From Acidimicrobiaceae bacterium (GTDB taxonomy: Bacteria; Actinomycetota; Acidimicrobiia; Acidimicrobiales; MedAcidi-G1): a stretch of DNA of 11,245 bases. The position numbers and the translations under genes are program-made. Positions 1-7,516 of this stretch are shown here, piece by piece. The DNA lies in NCBI GenBank assembly GCA_002713545.1, contig PATJ01000028.1, forward strand, positions 3,219 to 14,463. Reading direction: 5' to 3'. Below the pieces are notes generated by a model. The model was not told the origin of the DNA. It saw only the letters and a list, made by a program, of their open reading frames with translations, and did not search any database. Positions within the stretch are counted from its first letter, which is position 1, and each line of letters starts with the position of its first letter.

Positions 1-1191
1 TACATAGTTGATGGAGATTATTGGGAGAGTGAATACTACGGCCTTCTTTTGGCTTCCTTGATGGGAATGATCATGATGGCTTCGTCTAGAGATTTGATAT
101 CTGTTTTTGTAGCTTTAGAACTACTTTCGATTCCCGCTTATTTAATGGTTGCTTGGAGAAAGCGTGATCCCAAATCTAACGAAGCTGGCCTTAAGTATTA
201 TCTTATGGGTGTTTTTGCGTCGGCAGTGATGCTATATGGAATGTCACTTTTGTTTGGGGTGAGTGGAACCACGTTGTTAAGTGGGATCGCTGAATCTATT
301 GATGCTGGAAATGGTTCTAGTTCTGTAATGACATTAGGAATTGTTTTTGTAGTAGCTGGCTTTGCATTTAAAGTTTCTGCTGTTCCATTTCACACTTGGG
401 CACCTGATGTCTATGAGGGGGCCCCTACACCTGTAACGGCTTTTCTTTCGGTTGCGTCTAAAGCAGCAGGTTTTGTTGCTTTACTAGCTTTAATTTTCGT
501 TGGCTTCTATGAACTTTCAAATATATGGGAACCACTTATCTGGATACTTGCAGCACTCTCGATGACTGTAGGTAATTTAGTTGCGTTAAGACAAACGAAC
601 ATAGTTCGACTTATGGCCTACTCAGGTGTTGCTCAGACAGGATTTATGATTGCTCCTCTAGCTGTAGCGGGACACAGTTTGACCACTGGTGATCAGGCCC
701 TTTCTGCTGTTGTTACATATCTAGCTATTTATGCAGCTATGAACCTTGGTGCATTTGCGGTGATTATCACTTTGGCGAGGCGGACTGGTAGTGCAGAAAT
801 TGATTCATTTGCGGGAGCTTTTCACTTCGCTCCCGGGCTGACAGTTGCTATGACAGTGTTTTTATTTTCCCTTGCAGGTATACCTCCTCTGGGAGGATGG
901 TTCGCTAAATTCGAGGTGTTTAGAGTTTTAGCAACTTCTGGAGAAACTTGGGGTTATTTGTTAGCTGTTGTTGCAGCAATTAATTCTGTTATAGCTCTTT
1001 TTTACTATGCGACTATTGCTCGTAAAATGTGGGCTGATGATCCTTCAGAAAAGGATTTAAACAACGTTGAAGTAACACCCTCACTCGTATCTGCTTTAGC
1101 GATTTGCGTATTAGTTACTTTATTATTCGGAATATTTCCTCAATTAGTAGCCCGTTTTACGGAAGTTAGCCTGTTGGCATTTGGTGTTTAA
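1..1191 (+). CDS. nuoN: NADH-quinone oxidoreductase subunit N (3' part; start lies before the window)
   Basis: NuoN is one of the three antiporter-like, proton-pumping membrane subunits of respiratory complex I. The reading frame is open from base 1, so the true start is upstream; about 396 residues are visible and roughly the first 100 of a usual ~480-500 residue NuoN are missing. The fragment is almost wholly hydrophobic helices. Family hallmarks seen are the membrane Glu in LELLSIPAYL (codon at 118), Lys in AGLKYYLMG (193), Lys in AFKVSAVPFHTWAPDVYEGA (370), and Lys in GIPPLGGWFAKFEVF (907). These match the conserved charged residues of the proton channels. It is probably the last gene of a nuo operon, as no other nuo gene follows. 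The stop is TAA at 1189-1191, and a methyltransferase starts 18 bases later. NuoL/NuoM paralogues are possible in principle, but the motif set and terminal position favour NuoN. Confidence 0.93.
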   Translation, partial: YIVDGDYWESEYYGLLLASLMGMIMMASSRDLISVFVALELLSIPAYLMVAWRKRDPKSNEAGLKYYLMGVFASAVMLYGMSLLFGVSGTTLLSGIAESIDAGNGSSSVMTLGIVFVVAGFAFKVSAVPFHTWAPDVYEGAPTPVTAFLSVASKAAGFVALLALIFVGFYELSNIWEPLIWILAALSMTVGNLVALRQTNIVRLMAYSGVAQTGFMIAPLAVAGHSLTTGDQALSAVVTYLAIYAAMNLGAFAVIITLARRTGSAEIDSFAGAFHFAPGLTVAMTVFLFSLAGIPPLGGWFAKFEVFRVLATSGETWGYLLAVVAAINSVIALFYYATIARKMWADDPSEKDLNNVEVTPSLVSALAICVLVTLLFGIFPQLVARFTEVSLLAFGV

Positions 1192-1209
1192 GACCATCGC
1201 ACGAGTGGC

Positions 1210-2235
1210 ATGTTAGCTGTTGATTTAAAAAATCGAATTAAAAAATCTGGACCTATTCCTTTTTCTGATTTTGTTGAATCATGTCTCTATGACTTAGATG
1301 ATGGTTTTTATAGTAAAAGAGGAAGCGCGGGACGGCGAGGAGACTTTTTAACAAGTCCCGAAGTTGGGCCCTTTTTTGGTTCTCTCATCGCAAACTGGCT
1401 GGACGATGTGTGGCTGAAACTAAATAAACCTGAAAACTTTCAAGTAGTTGAGGTTGGAGCAGGTAGAGGGACCCTCGCCAGATCAGTAATTGATGCCCAA
1501 CCGTGTTGCCTTGAAAATGGTACTTATACCATGGTCGAACGTTCTAATAAATTAAGAGTGGCGCAACCAGTTTCGGAAATACTTTTTTCGACCAATGAGA
1601 TGCCTGAGGCTCCCGTAGTGGGTGCAGTTATTGCAAATGAACTTTTAGATAATTTACCATTTGACCTCTTAGAAGGAGACGGTGAATGTTGGAAAGAAGT
1701 GCATATAGGTCTCATAGGTGATCAATTTGTCGAGATTCTAATGGGTGAGAGCAGAGAGTCAGTTGAAGTTCCACCTCTAAAAGGATCACGTATACCAATT
1801 CAAACTGAAGCCCATAATTGGGTTCAAAGTGTATTAGAGAAGATTGTTTCGGGATCGCTACTGGTAATTGACTACGGGTCCACAACCCATGAAATGAGTC
1901 AAAGAAATCAAGACTTGTGGCTTCGAACTTTTAAAAAGCATTCACGGGGCAATGATCCTCTTGACGATATTGGAAAACAAGATCTCACAGTTGAAATAGC
2001 TATTGATCAACTCCCAGAAGGTGCGCACTTATCGACGCAAAGAGACTTTCTCAAAAAGCAAGGGGTGGATAATTTAGTAGAGCAAGGTCGTCAAATTTGG
2101 AAAGAATTTTCTTCGGTTGGTGATTTAAAAGCCGTTAAAGCGCGTAGCAGGATCGTTGAAGCAGAAGCACTTCTTGATCCCAAAGGTCTAGGGGGTTTTT
2201 TTGTTTTAGAGTGGCATAAGCCGTTGGTTGATTAG
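1210..2235 (+). CDS. SAM-dependent methyltransferase, MidA/NDUFAF7 family (COG1565, DUF185)
   Basis: This 341-residue protein is a class I S-adenosylmethionine methyltransferase. The N-terminus has the family signature FSDFVESCLYDLDDGFYS (19-36) and GDFLTSPEVGPFFGSLIA (44-61). The SAM-binding loop is VEVGAGRG (80-87), followed by ANELLDNLPFD (142-152), LLVIDYG (217-223) and DPLDDIGKQDLT (249-260), all typical of the family. Known: mitochondrial NDUFAF7 methylates an arginine of NDUFS2 (the NuoD counterpart) during complex I assembly, and MidA mutants of Dictyostelium are complex I deficient. The gene begins 18 bases after nuoN on the same strand, which supports the same role here; that step is inference. 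The ribosome binding site before ATG 1210 is weak (CACGAG), so translation may partly depend on coupling to nuoN. Length is near the low end for the family, with no sign of truncation. Confidence 0.88.
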   Translation: MLAVDLKNRIKKSGPIPFSDFVESCLYDLDDGFYSKRGSAGRRGDFLTSPEVGPFFGSLIANWLDDVWLKLNKPENFQVVEVGAGRGTLARSVIDAQPCCLENGTYTMVERSNKLRVAQPVSEILFSTNEMPEAPVVGAVIANELLDNLPFDLLEGDGECWKEVHIGLIGDQFVEILMGESRESVEVPPLKGSRIPIQTEAHNWVQSVLEKIVSGSLLVIDYGSTTHEMSQRNQDLWLRTFKKHSRGNDPLDDIGKQDLTVEIAIDQLPEGAHLSTQRDFLKKQGVDNLVEQGRQIWKEFSSVGDLKAVKARSRIVEAEALLDPKGLGGFFVLEWHKPLVD

Positions 2236-2315
2236 AGAATCAGAAAGTGTAAAACCCTTTAACCCCACTGGGTAAGTAACCCCCATACTTTGACTAAAAT
2301 TACCTAATCAACCAA
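2224..2315 (+). repeat. Inverted repeat spanning the methyltransferase-acs gap
   Basis: TTGGTTGATTAG (2224-2235) is the exact reverse complement of CTAATCAACCAA (2304-2315), giving a 12-bp stem with 68 bases between. The left arm holds the last three sense codons and the stop of the methyltransferase gene. The right arm ends within the acs ribosome binding site (AAGGGAG, 2314-2320). Shorter nested pairings lie inside: AAAGT (2244-2248) with ACTTT (2287-2291), and ACCC (2262-2265) with GGGT (2270-2273). There is no T-run after it, so it is not an ordinary terminator. A role in mRNA processing or control of acs translation is inference. Confidence 0.5.
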
Positions 2316-2325
2316 GGGAGCAATA

Positions 2326-4320
2326 ATGAGCGAATCAACAATCGAAGAGTTCTACGTTGAGGATCGAACATTTCCACCTGATTCAGATTTTGTAAAAAAA
2401 GCATTACTTAATGATTCTTCTCACCATGAAGAAGCAGTTTATGACTATGAAGCATTTTGGGCCAGACAAGCGAGAGAGTTGATTAGCTGGGACAAGGATT
2501 TTCATACAACGCTTGAATGGAAACTACCTTTTGCAAAATGGTTCATAGGCGGTCAACTTAATATTTCCTATAACTGTTTAGACCGACACGTAGAAGCTGG
2601 TTATGGAGAGCGTGTTGCTTATTATTGGGAAGGAGAGCCTGGTGACACTCGAAAAATTACATACCAAGATCTTCTTATAGAAGTTTCGAAATTCGCAAAT
2701 GTGCTGAAAGAACTTGGTTTACACAAGGGTGATCGAGTGGCTATATATATGCCGATGATTCCTGAACTTCCTATAGCCATGCTTGCCTGCGCCAGAATCG
2801 GATTGGTTCACAGTGTTATATTCGGAGGTTTTTCACCTGATGCAATAATAGATAGATGTGAAGACGCTGAAGCGAGGCTGATAATTACCGCGGATGCAGG
2901 TTATAGGCGTGGGGTCCCGTCTGCTTTAAAAACAAATGTTGATGCAGCATTAAACAATGGTGCGTCAACCGTTGAGCATGTGGTAGTTGTTAACCGATGC
3001 GATACAGAAATACAAATGATTGAAGGGCGTGACCATTGGTGGCATGAACTAGTTGCAAAAGCGGCCTCTGATTGCCCTGCCGAATCATTAGATAGCGAAG
3101 ATCTTCTTTATTTGCTTTACACCTCAGGTACAACTGCAAAACCCAAAGGCATTATGCATACAACTGCAGGGTATTTAACTCAAGTCATGTACACACATAG
3201 ATATACCTTTGATTTAAATCGTGAGAAGGATATTTATTGGTGTGCAGCAGACATCGGATGGGTTACAGGACATAGTTACATCGTTTACGGCCCTCTAGCT
3301 AACGGTTGCACTTCAGTGATATACGAAGGCACACCGGATACTCCTCGTTTTGATCTTCGTTTAGACGATCCATCAGAGTGGCCTAAAGACCGGCTATGGG
3401 ACATCATTGAGCGTTATGGGGTTACACAGTTGTATACCGCTCCGACGGCTATAAGGACTTTCATGAAGTGGGGTGCACAAGAACCTGCTTCACATGACTT
3501 GTCCTCTTTGCGTGTTTTAGGAACAGTGGGTGAGCCGATAAACCCAGAAGCATGGATGTGGTATCACGAAAATATTGGAAGAGAAAAATGTCCAATTGTT
3601 GACACGTGGTGGCAAACAGAAACTGGAGGTCACATGATTACTCCACTTCCTGGTTTAACGACGACTAAGCCCGGATCTGCTTGTCATCCAATCCCCGGAG
3701 TGTTTGCAGAAGTAGTTGATGATGATGGAATAAAAATTGAACAAGGTGGAGGATATTTGACTATTACACACCCTTGGCCTGGAATGTTGAGAGGTATTTG
3801 GGGTGACACTGAGAGGTATAAAGAGACTTATTGGTCACGGTTTGAAGGAAAGTATTTTGCTGGTGATGGAGCGAAATTAGACAAAGATGGTTATTTGTGG
3901 CTGCTAGGAAGAGTTGACGACGTTATGAACGTTTCCGGTCACCGTATCTCGACAGCAGAAGTTGAATCAGCTTTAGTAGATCACCCTGCGGTAGCTGAAG
4001 CGGCAGTTGTTGGAGTTGCTGATTCGACCACTGGACAGGCAATTGTTGGGTATGTGATTTTGAGAGGAACTTTTGAACCATCAGATGCACTTGGGGAAGA
4101 GGTACGATCTCATGTTGCAACCAAATTAGGGCCAATTGCCAGGCCCAAAACAGTTGTTTTAGTGCCTGACCTACCTAAAACAAGAAGTGGAAAAATAATG
4201 AGGCGACTTTTAAGAGATGTCGCTGAAGGTAGGGATCTAGGTGACACAACTACTTTGGCTGATTCAGGAGTTGTTGAAGAAATTAGAACTAGAGCAGCTG
4301 AATCTCCAGAGGAAGACTAA
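2326..4320 (+). CDS. acs: Acetyl-CoA synthetase (AMP-forming)
   Basis: Acs makes acetyl-CoA from acetate, ATP and CoA through acetyl-AMP, in the cytoplasm. The 664 residues match the usual ~650. The N-terminal ACS domain is present ([18 protein letters not shown]). The ATP-binding motif is [11 protein letters not shown] (265-275), followed by [13 protein letters not shown], the adenylation motif [10 protein letters not shown] (426-435), the hinge-region motif YFAGDG (510-515), and [13 protein letters not shown] with the CoA-proximal arginine. The C-terminal [11 protein letters not shown] carries Lys623, the catalytic lysine that protein acetyltransferases modify in other Acs enzymes, so such control is possible here. 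The start ATG 2326 has a good ribosome binding site (AAGGGAG, 6 bases of spacing). A possible RNA stem precedes it. A HAD phosphatase gene starts 9 bases after the stop, so the two are probably co-transcribed. Acs makes AMP and PPi; no pyrophosphatase or acetate permease (actP) is seen nearby. Confidence 0.97.
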   Translation: MSESTIEEFYVEDRTFPPDSDFVKKALLNDSSHHEEAVYDYEAFWARQARELISWDKDFHTTLEWKLPFAKWFIGGQLNISYNCLDRHVEAGYGERVAYYWEGEPGDTRKITYQDLLIEVSKFANVLKELGLHKGDRVAIYMPMIPELPIAMLACARIGLVHSVIFGGFSPDAIIDRCEDAEARLIITADAGYRRGVPSALKTNVDAALNNGASTVEHVVVVNRCDTEIQMIEGRDHWWHELVAKAASDCPAESLDSEDLLYLLYTSGTTAKPKGIMHTTAGYLTQVMYTHRYTFDLNREKDIYWCAADIGWVTGHSYIVYGPLANGCTSVIYEGTPDTPRFDLRLDDPSEWPKDRLWDIIERYGVTQLYTAPTAIRTFMKWGAQEPASHDLSSLRVLGTVGEPINPEAWMWYHENIGREKCPIVDTWWQTETGGHMITPLPGLTTTKPGSACHPIPGVFAEVVDDDGIKIEQGGGYLTITHPWPGMLRGIWGDTERYKETYWSRFEGKYFAGDGAKLDKDGYLWLLGRVDDVMNVSGHRISTAEVESALVDHPAVAEAAVVGVADSTTGQAIVGYVILRGTFEPSDALGEEVRSHVATKLGPIARPKTVVLVPDLPKTRSGKIMRRLLRDVAEGRDLGDTTTLADSGVVEEIRTRAAESPEED

Positions 4321-4329
4321 TAACGTTTA

Positions 4330-4815
4330 ATGATGATTTATCGGGATGTAGAACCTGATTCAGGCTCCGTTTTAGTAGTTGATATAGATGGTGTGATAGC
4401 TGACGCATCGGCCCACCAACACTTTCTAAACGGTGATATCCAAAAATGGGAAGAATTCTTTGAAGCTGGTTCAATTAATAGTCAGCTCCTAAGGGAAAGC
4501 TGGGAACTTGTGAAAAGTATTGCTGCGCTAACACCTATTTTCTTAATGACAGCACGGCCGTCGTATCTTCTTGAAAAAACCGTTTTTTGGTTGAATCAAA
4601 ATAAGATTTCTTGGGATGCGCTTTTGATGAGAAAAGAAAAAGATGACCGTAGTTCCCCGGAAGTTAAATTAGATTTACTGAGAGATTTAATTGAAAGTGG
4701 GTATGAACCTAAACTCGCTCTTGATGACGATCCCAGAAATCTTTTAATGTTTTGGGAACAGAAAGTTCCTTCTATTTATGTCCATTCAGGGTATTACGAA
4801 GTAAACAAATTTTAG
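4330..4815 (+). CDS. Small HAD-superfamily phosphatase, resembling the PNKP 3'-phosphatase domain
   Basis: This 161-residue soluble protein has the four HAD motifs in order. VVDIDGVIAD holds the nucleophile Asp18 and acid/base Asp20. LMTAR holds Thr74. VKLDLL holds Lys113. LALDDDPRN holds the acidic metal ligands at 132-134. There is no large cap domain. The compact layout, the His-rich stretch after motif I (ASAHQHFL) and the MTAR motif resemble the phosphatase domain of T4 polynucleotide kinase (PNKP) and phage/bacterial relatives. No kinase P-loop is present, so it is a stand-alone phosphatase. It could act on 3'-phosphate nucleic acid ends or on a small metabolite; the sequence alone does not decide. 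It begins 9 bases after acs, with GAGGAAGA at the acs end as its ribosome binding site. The second ATG at 4333 is an alternative start. Confidence 0.7.
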   Translation: MMIYRDVEPDSGSVLVVDIDGVIADASAHQHFLNGDIQKWEEFFEAGSINSQLLRESWELVKSIAALTPIFLMTARPSYLLEKTVFWLNQNKISWDALLMRKEKDDRSSPEVKLDLLRDLIESGYEPKLALDDDPRNLLMFWEQKVPSIYVHSGYYEVNKF

Positions 4816-4846
4816 ATATTGTTCATCTTAGAAAACGAGGTAACTA

Positions 4847-5728
4847 ATGATAAATACAGCAAAGACTTTTAGTTTGTTAGCACTTTTGGGTGGACTCTTT
4901 ATTGTTATAGGGGGCGCAATTGGTGGCTCTGGCGGGCTCATTTTTGGTCTTGTGATTGGTTTAGTGTTCGTTGGTGGAAGTTACTGGTTTAGTGACAGGC
5001 TCGCAATTGCTTCAGCTCGAGCAGTTCCAGCAGAGCCATCTGATTACCCTGAGTATCACAGAGTGATGACAGAATTATCTACGGCAGCTGGACTACCTAT
5101 GCCGAAGTTATACATTTCACCTAATCAACAGCCGAATGCTTTTGCAACGGGTAGAAATCCCGAACATGCCGCTGTTGCTGTAACTCAAGGTCTTTTAGAC
5201 AATCTTGACTGGTATGAAATAAGGGGAGTATTAGCCCACGAATTAAGTCATATTGAAAATCGTGATATTCTAATAGGCTCTGTTGCAGCAGCAATCGGGA
5301 TGGCAATAACACTTATAGCTCGGATGGCTTTCTGGGCAGCCATGTTCAGTGGAGGTCGTGGCAGAGACAGAAATCCATTAGGTGAAATTGCATTTGCGAT
5401 AATGGCCCCAATAGCAGCAATGCTTATTCAGGCAGCTATAAGTCGCACTAGAGAATATAAGGCTGATGCCACTGCAGCTCGACTTATCGGAGATGGAGAA
5501 CCACTTGCGAGAGCTTTAGAGAAATTAGAAATTGCATCTGGTCGCATTCCTTCGGGAATTGATCCAAATCAGGCATCTTCCTACATCGTAAATCCACTTA
5601 AAGCAGAGGCTCGTGGTCGGGGAGGGAGTCGTGTTTTTTCAACCCATCCTCCAACTGCTGAGCGGGTAGAACGACTCCGAAATGGTTCTTGGAATCAAGG
5701 AACAGTTGGTAGCGGTCCTATTTCTTAG
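4847..5728 (+). CDS. htpX: Membrane zinc metalloprotease HtpX (M48 family)
   Basis: HtpX is a zinc endopeptidase of the inner membrane that clears misfolded membrane proteins and often belongs to envelope stress responses. The 293 residues match the family. Glycine-rich membrane segments lie at about 7-46, and further hydrophobic segments at about 142-168 and 180-198. The zinc site is HELSH (131-135), with the third ligand Glu203 in SRTREYKAD. The motifs [11 protein letters not shown] (92-102) and [13 protein letters not shown] near the C-terminus are typical. The start ATG 4847 has a GAGG ribosome binding site. It lies 31 bases after the HAD gene on the same strand. Its stop TAG (5726-5728) overlaps the stop of the convergent yajQ gene, leaving no room for a separate terminator. 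Confidence 0.95.
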   Translation: MINTAKTFSLLALLGGLFIVIGGAIGGSGGLIFGLVIGLVFVGGSYWFSDRLAIASARAVPAEPSDYPEYHRVMTELSTAAGLPMPKLYISPNQQPNAFATGRNPEHAAVAVTQGLLDNLDWYEIRGVLAHELSHIENRDILIGSVAAAIGMAITLIARMAFWAAMFSGGRGRDRNPLGEIAFAIMAPIAAMLIQAAISRTREYKADATAARLIGDGEPLARALEKLEIASGRIPSGIDPNQASSYIVNPLKAEARGRGGSRVFSTHPPTAERVERLRNGSWNQGTVGSGPIS

Positions 5729-6213
5729 TCGCGAAAGTTTATAAATTGAAGCGGTAATTCAATTTTGCTGGATTTTAGAGAAGCGATTACTTCTTGAAGA
5801 GAGTCGCGCTTTTTCCCACTTACTCTTATTTGGTCACCTTGGTTTTGCGATTGAATTCCTTTAATACCTAAGTCTTTTATTTGGCGGTTAATCGATTTTG
5901 AATCTTCACTCCCAATACCTGATTGCAGTTTTGCTATTTTCTGGCTTCTTCCCCCAGCAGCAGACTCCAAATTTTGCCATAAAAGTGTTTTTAAGGAGAC
6001 TTTTCTTTTTACTAATTTTTCTTCAAGTACTATCTGTAAAGCGTTAAGTCGATCTTCTGTTGATGATTCGATTTGTATGGAATCATCGGTTAGTTGAATC
6101 TCAGAGTTTGTTCCCTTGAAGTCGAAACGATTATTTATTTCACGTTCTGTTTGGTCGACTGCATTTCTAACTTCTTGTTGGTCATACTGTGAAACAATGT
6201 CAAAAGATGGCAT
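5725..6213 (-). CDS. yajQ: YajQ family nucleotide-binding protein
   Basis: This is a 162-residue cytoplasmic protein of the YajQ/UPF0234 family, two ferredoxin-like domains that bind nucleic acid; a Xanthomonas member has been reported as a cyclic-di-GMP effector. Diagnostic segments are the N-terminal [20 protein letters not shown], the RFDFKGT motif (29-35), GRSQKI in the middle, and the C-terminal [10 protein letters not shown]. The length is the family norm. The start ATG (6211-6213) has TAAGGT about 9 bases upstream on its strand. It converges on htpX with a 4-base overlap at 5725-5728, and its 5' side faces tRNA-Tyr, with 76 bases between for divergent promoters. Its exact role in this organism cannot be read from the sequence. 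Confidence 0.93.
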   Translation of the reverse strand: MPSFDIVSQYDQQEVRNAVDQTEREINNRFDFKGTNSEIQLTDDSIQIESSTEDRLNALQIVLEEKLVKRKVSLKTLLWQNLESAAGGRSQKIAKLQSGIGSEDSKSINRQIKDLGIKGIQSQNQGDQIRVSGKKRDSLQEVIASLKSSKIELPLQFINFRD

Positions 6214-6289
6214 GTAATTACCTTACTTGTTTGTTATGAATGTAACTTACAGGTGTCGTGTGCTTATGCTCGTATTAGCATCCGATAAG

Positions 6290-6372
6290 GGGTCGGTGCC
6301 CGAGTGGCCAAAGGGAACGGGCTGTAAACCCGTCGGCGTATGCCTTCGGAGGTTCAAATCCTCCCCGGCCCA
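6290..6372 (+). tRNA. tRNA-Tyr, anticodon GTA
   Basis: This is an 83-nt class II tRNA. The acceptor GGGTCGG (6290-6296) pairs with CCGGCCC (6365-6371) with one G-T pair, and the discriminator is A6372. The anticodon stem ACGGG/CCCGT encloses CTGTAAA, giving GTA at 6324-6326. A long variable arm closed by GGC/GCC (about 6334-6347) marks it as the Tyr type. The T arm is GGAGG-TTCAAAT-CCTCC. CCA is not encoded (CAA follows). A strong hairpin follows 3 bases later. Confidence 0.97.
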
Positions 6373-6375
6373 CAA

Positions 6376-6412
6376 CAGGTGGTCCAGAACTATTTTGGTT
6401 CTGGACCACCTG
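6376..6412 (+). terminator. Strong hairpin after tRNA-Tyr, shared with the 3' end of the GNAT gene
   Basis: A perfect 15-bp stem, CAGGTGGTCCAGAAC (6376-6390) with GTTCTGGACCACCTG (6398-6412), encloses the 7-base loop TATTTTG. On the plus strand it is followed by the AT-rich CATTTATTAT, a weak U-tract, so it probably ends or trims the tRNA-Tyr transcript. On the minus strand the same bases encode the last residues (AGGPEPK) and stop of the acetyltransferase. No T-run follows on that strand, so termination there is uncertain. Confidence 0.7.
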
Positions 6413-6911
6413 CATTTATTATCGTCTGCATTACGACAACGTCTTGCCATTTTCCAAATTTCCTGCCTATTTCTTTTTCGGTACCTACAATTTCAAAACC
6501 AAATCTCTGATGGAGATAGATACTCGCTTCATTGGCGCCCCCTATTCTCGCGATCACAGCGTGAAACCCGCTCGACTCTGCTACTTCTAATAAATGAGAA
6601 AGCAATTCGCCAGCTATGCCTTGGTTTCTGAATTCTTCATTTATATAAATTGAGTCTTCTACAGTTGTTCTATAAGCTGCTCTTGCTTTATAAGGAGAAA
6701 GAGAAGCGAAACCGAGTATCTTGCTACCCATTTCAGCAACTAACACGCTAAATGCTCCTGATCTTTCATCAAGCCACTCTTCTTGTTGTTGAGTGGTTCT
6801 CTCAACTAAATCAAAAGTTGCTGTCGAATTTCTTACTTCGTGGTTGTATATTTCTTGGATTGCTTTTGCGTCTTTTTGTTTGGCTAGGCGTATTTGTATA
6901 CCTTTTTCCAT
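6390..6911 (-). CDS. GNAT N-acetyltransferase, phosphinothricin acetyltransferase / MnaT-like
   Basis: A 173-residue GNAT enzyme transferring an acetyl group from acetyl-CoA, probably to the amino group of a small amino-acid-like substrate. Numbered from MEKGIQIRL, the signatures are LSPYKARAAYRTTVEDSIYI (71-90, with the family Glu in VED), the acetyl-CoA pyrophosphate loop RNQGIAG (95-101), GGANEASIYLHQRFGFE (124-140), and KWQDVVVMQ (154-162). These match the PAT/MnaT (YncA) family, which includes methionine sulfoximine and phosphinothricin acetyltransferases as well as general amino-acid N-acyltransferases. The natural substrate is unknown. I chose the Met at 6909-6911 because the family domain starts right there. 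An in-frame ATG at 6975-6977 would add 22 unconserved residues. The 3' end lies inside a strong hairpin shared with the tRNA-Tyr terminator. Confidence 0.85.
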   Translation of the reverse strand: MEKGIQIRLAKQKDAKAIQEIYNHEVRNSTATFDLVERTTQQQEEWLDERSGAFSVLVAEMGSKILGFASLSPYKARAAYRTTVEDSIYINEEFRNQGIAGELLSHLLEVAESSGFHAVIARIGGANEASIYLHQRFGFEIVGTEKEIGRKFGKWQDVVVMQTIINAGGPEPK

Positions 6912-6999
6912 ACTCTGACTGTAGTAAGTCTTAATAGAAGGTGAGTGGACGTTGGGGTAATCATGCTCACGTGGCATCCTGTCAATAAGCCTTTGGCTG

Positions 7000-7072
7000 G
7001 CCCCCTTAGCTCAGTCGGCAGAGCGTCTCCATGGTAAGGAGAAGGTCGACAGTTCAATTCTGTCAGGGGGCT
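7000..7072 (+). tRNA. tRNA-Thr, anticodon GGT
   Basis: A 73-nt tRNA. The acceptor GCCCCCT (7000-7006) pairs with AGGGGGC (7065-7071), and the discriminator is T7072. The D stem is GCTC/GAGC. The anticodon stem TCTCC/GGAGA encloses ATGGTAA, with GGT at 7033-7035. The T arm is GACAG-TTCAATT-CTGTC. CCA is not encoded. It lies 3 bases before tRNA-Met, so the two must share a transcript. Confidence 0.97.
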
Positions 7073-7075
7073 CGG

Positions 7076-7149
7076 GGCGACGTAGCTCAGTTGGTGAGAG
7101 CGCGCGATTCATAATCGCGAGGTCGACAGTTCAAGTCTGTCCGTCGCTA
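7076..7149 (+). tRNA. tRNA with anticodon CAT, probably elongator tRNA-Met
   Basis: A 74-nt tRNA. The acceptor GGCGACG (7076-7082) pairs with CGTCGCT (7142-7148), with G-T at position 1:72; the discriminator is A7149. The anticodon stem CGCGA/TCGCG encloses TTCATAA, with CAT at 7110-7112. It lacks the GGG/CCC anticodon stem and the 1:72 mismatch of initiator tRNA, so it is not initiator fMet. A lysidine-modified tRNA-Ile2 is possible but less likely, given its place next to tRNA-Thr in this well-known cluster. CCA is not encoded. Confidence 0.93.
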
Positions 7150-7192
7150 CTAGTTAAATTAGATTAAGCAATACAAGGTTGTTGGTGGCGAC

Positions 7193-7221
7193 TTGCTATG
7201 TTGTTGCTATCGTTTTATAGT
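7193..7221 (+). promoter_or_regulatory. Promoter for rpmB-rpmG
   Basis: A -35-like TTGCTA (7193-7198) and a -10-like TATAGT (7216-7221) are separated by exactly 17 bases. They match the sigma70-type consensus at 4 of 6 and 5 of 6 positions. Transcription would start near 7227-7229, giving a leader of about 46 bases before rpmB. It is the best promoter match I found in the window. Confidence 0.6.
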
Positions 7222-7246
7222 CCACTAAACCAAATCAGGTTAGTGG
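7222..7246 (+). promoter_or_regulatory. Inverted repeat at the presumed rpmB transcription start
   Basis: CCACTAA (7222-7228) is the exact reverse complement of TTAGTGG (7240-7246). As RNA the stem grows to 9 pairs with one bulged A: CCACTA-A-ACC with GGTTAGTGG around AAATCA. It begins at the base after the -10 element, where a repressor site or a 5' UTR hairpin would act. It does not resemble the Zur boxes I know. The function is inference. Confidence 0.35.
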
Positions 7247-7274
7247 TTAAATCTAAATGTTTCAGGAGTCAAAG

Positions 7275-7511
7275 ATGTCTAAGGTATGCCAGGTAACCGG
7301 AAAGAAACCGGGGTTTGGCAAACAACTATCGCATTCGCATCGTAGAACTAATAGGCGTTGGAACCCAAATGTTCAACGTAAGCGTTATTGGTTGCCGAGC
7401 GAAAAGCGTTGGATAACACTAAATGTAAGCACTAAGGGAATAAAGACAATTGATAAAAGAGGCATTGAAAGTGTTGTCGCTAAAATGCGCCGACAAGGAC
7501 AGAAGGTTTAA
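7275..7511 (+). CDS. rpmB: 50S ribosomal protein L28
   Basis: L28 is a small basic protein of the large ribosomal subunit. The 78 residues begin [20 protein letters not shown] and contain [29 protein letters not shown] and IDKRGIE, close to the E. coli form. Only one cysteine (Cys5) is present, so it is the zinc-free (C-) type rather than the four-cysteine type. I chose ATG 7275 over the in-frame ATG 7257 because the family starts at MSKVC and CAGGAG sits 6 bases before it. rpmG begins 5 bases after its stop. Confidence 0.96.
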   Translation: MSKVCQVTGKKPGFGKQLSHSHRRTNRRWNPNVQRKRYWLPSEKRWITLNVSTKGIKTIDKRGIESVVAKMRRQGQKV

Positions 7512-7516
7512 AAGTT

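Noticed and set aside
2261..2271. AACCCCACTGG occurs both before acs and before tRNA-Trp (7730-7740)
   Set aside because: Several shared 11-mers are expected by chance in a window of this size, and the flanks do not match.
6214..6289. Promoter for tRNA-Tyr
   Set aside because: Hexamers such as TATTAG (6273-6278) are present but no -35 lies at suitable spacing, so I do not list one.
6227..6631. 134-residue plus-strand open frame across tRNA-Tyr and the GNAT gene
   Set aside because: It runs through the tRNA and the hairpin and is antisense to a clear GNAT protein; it has no recognisable domain.
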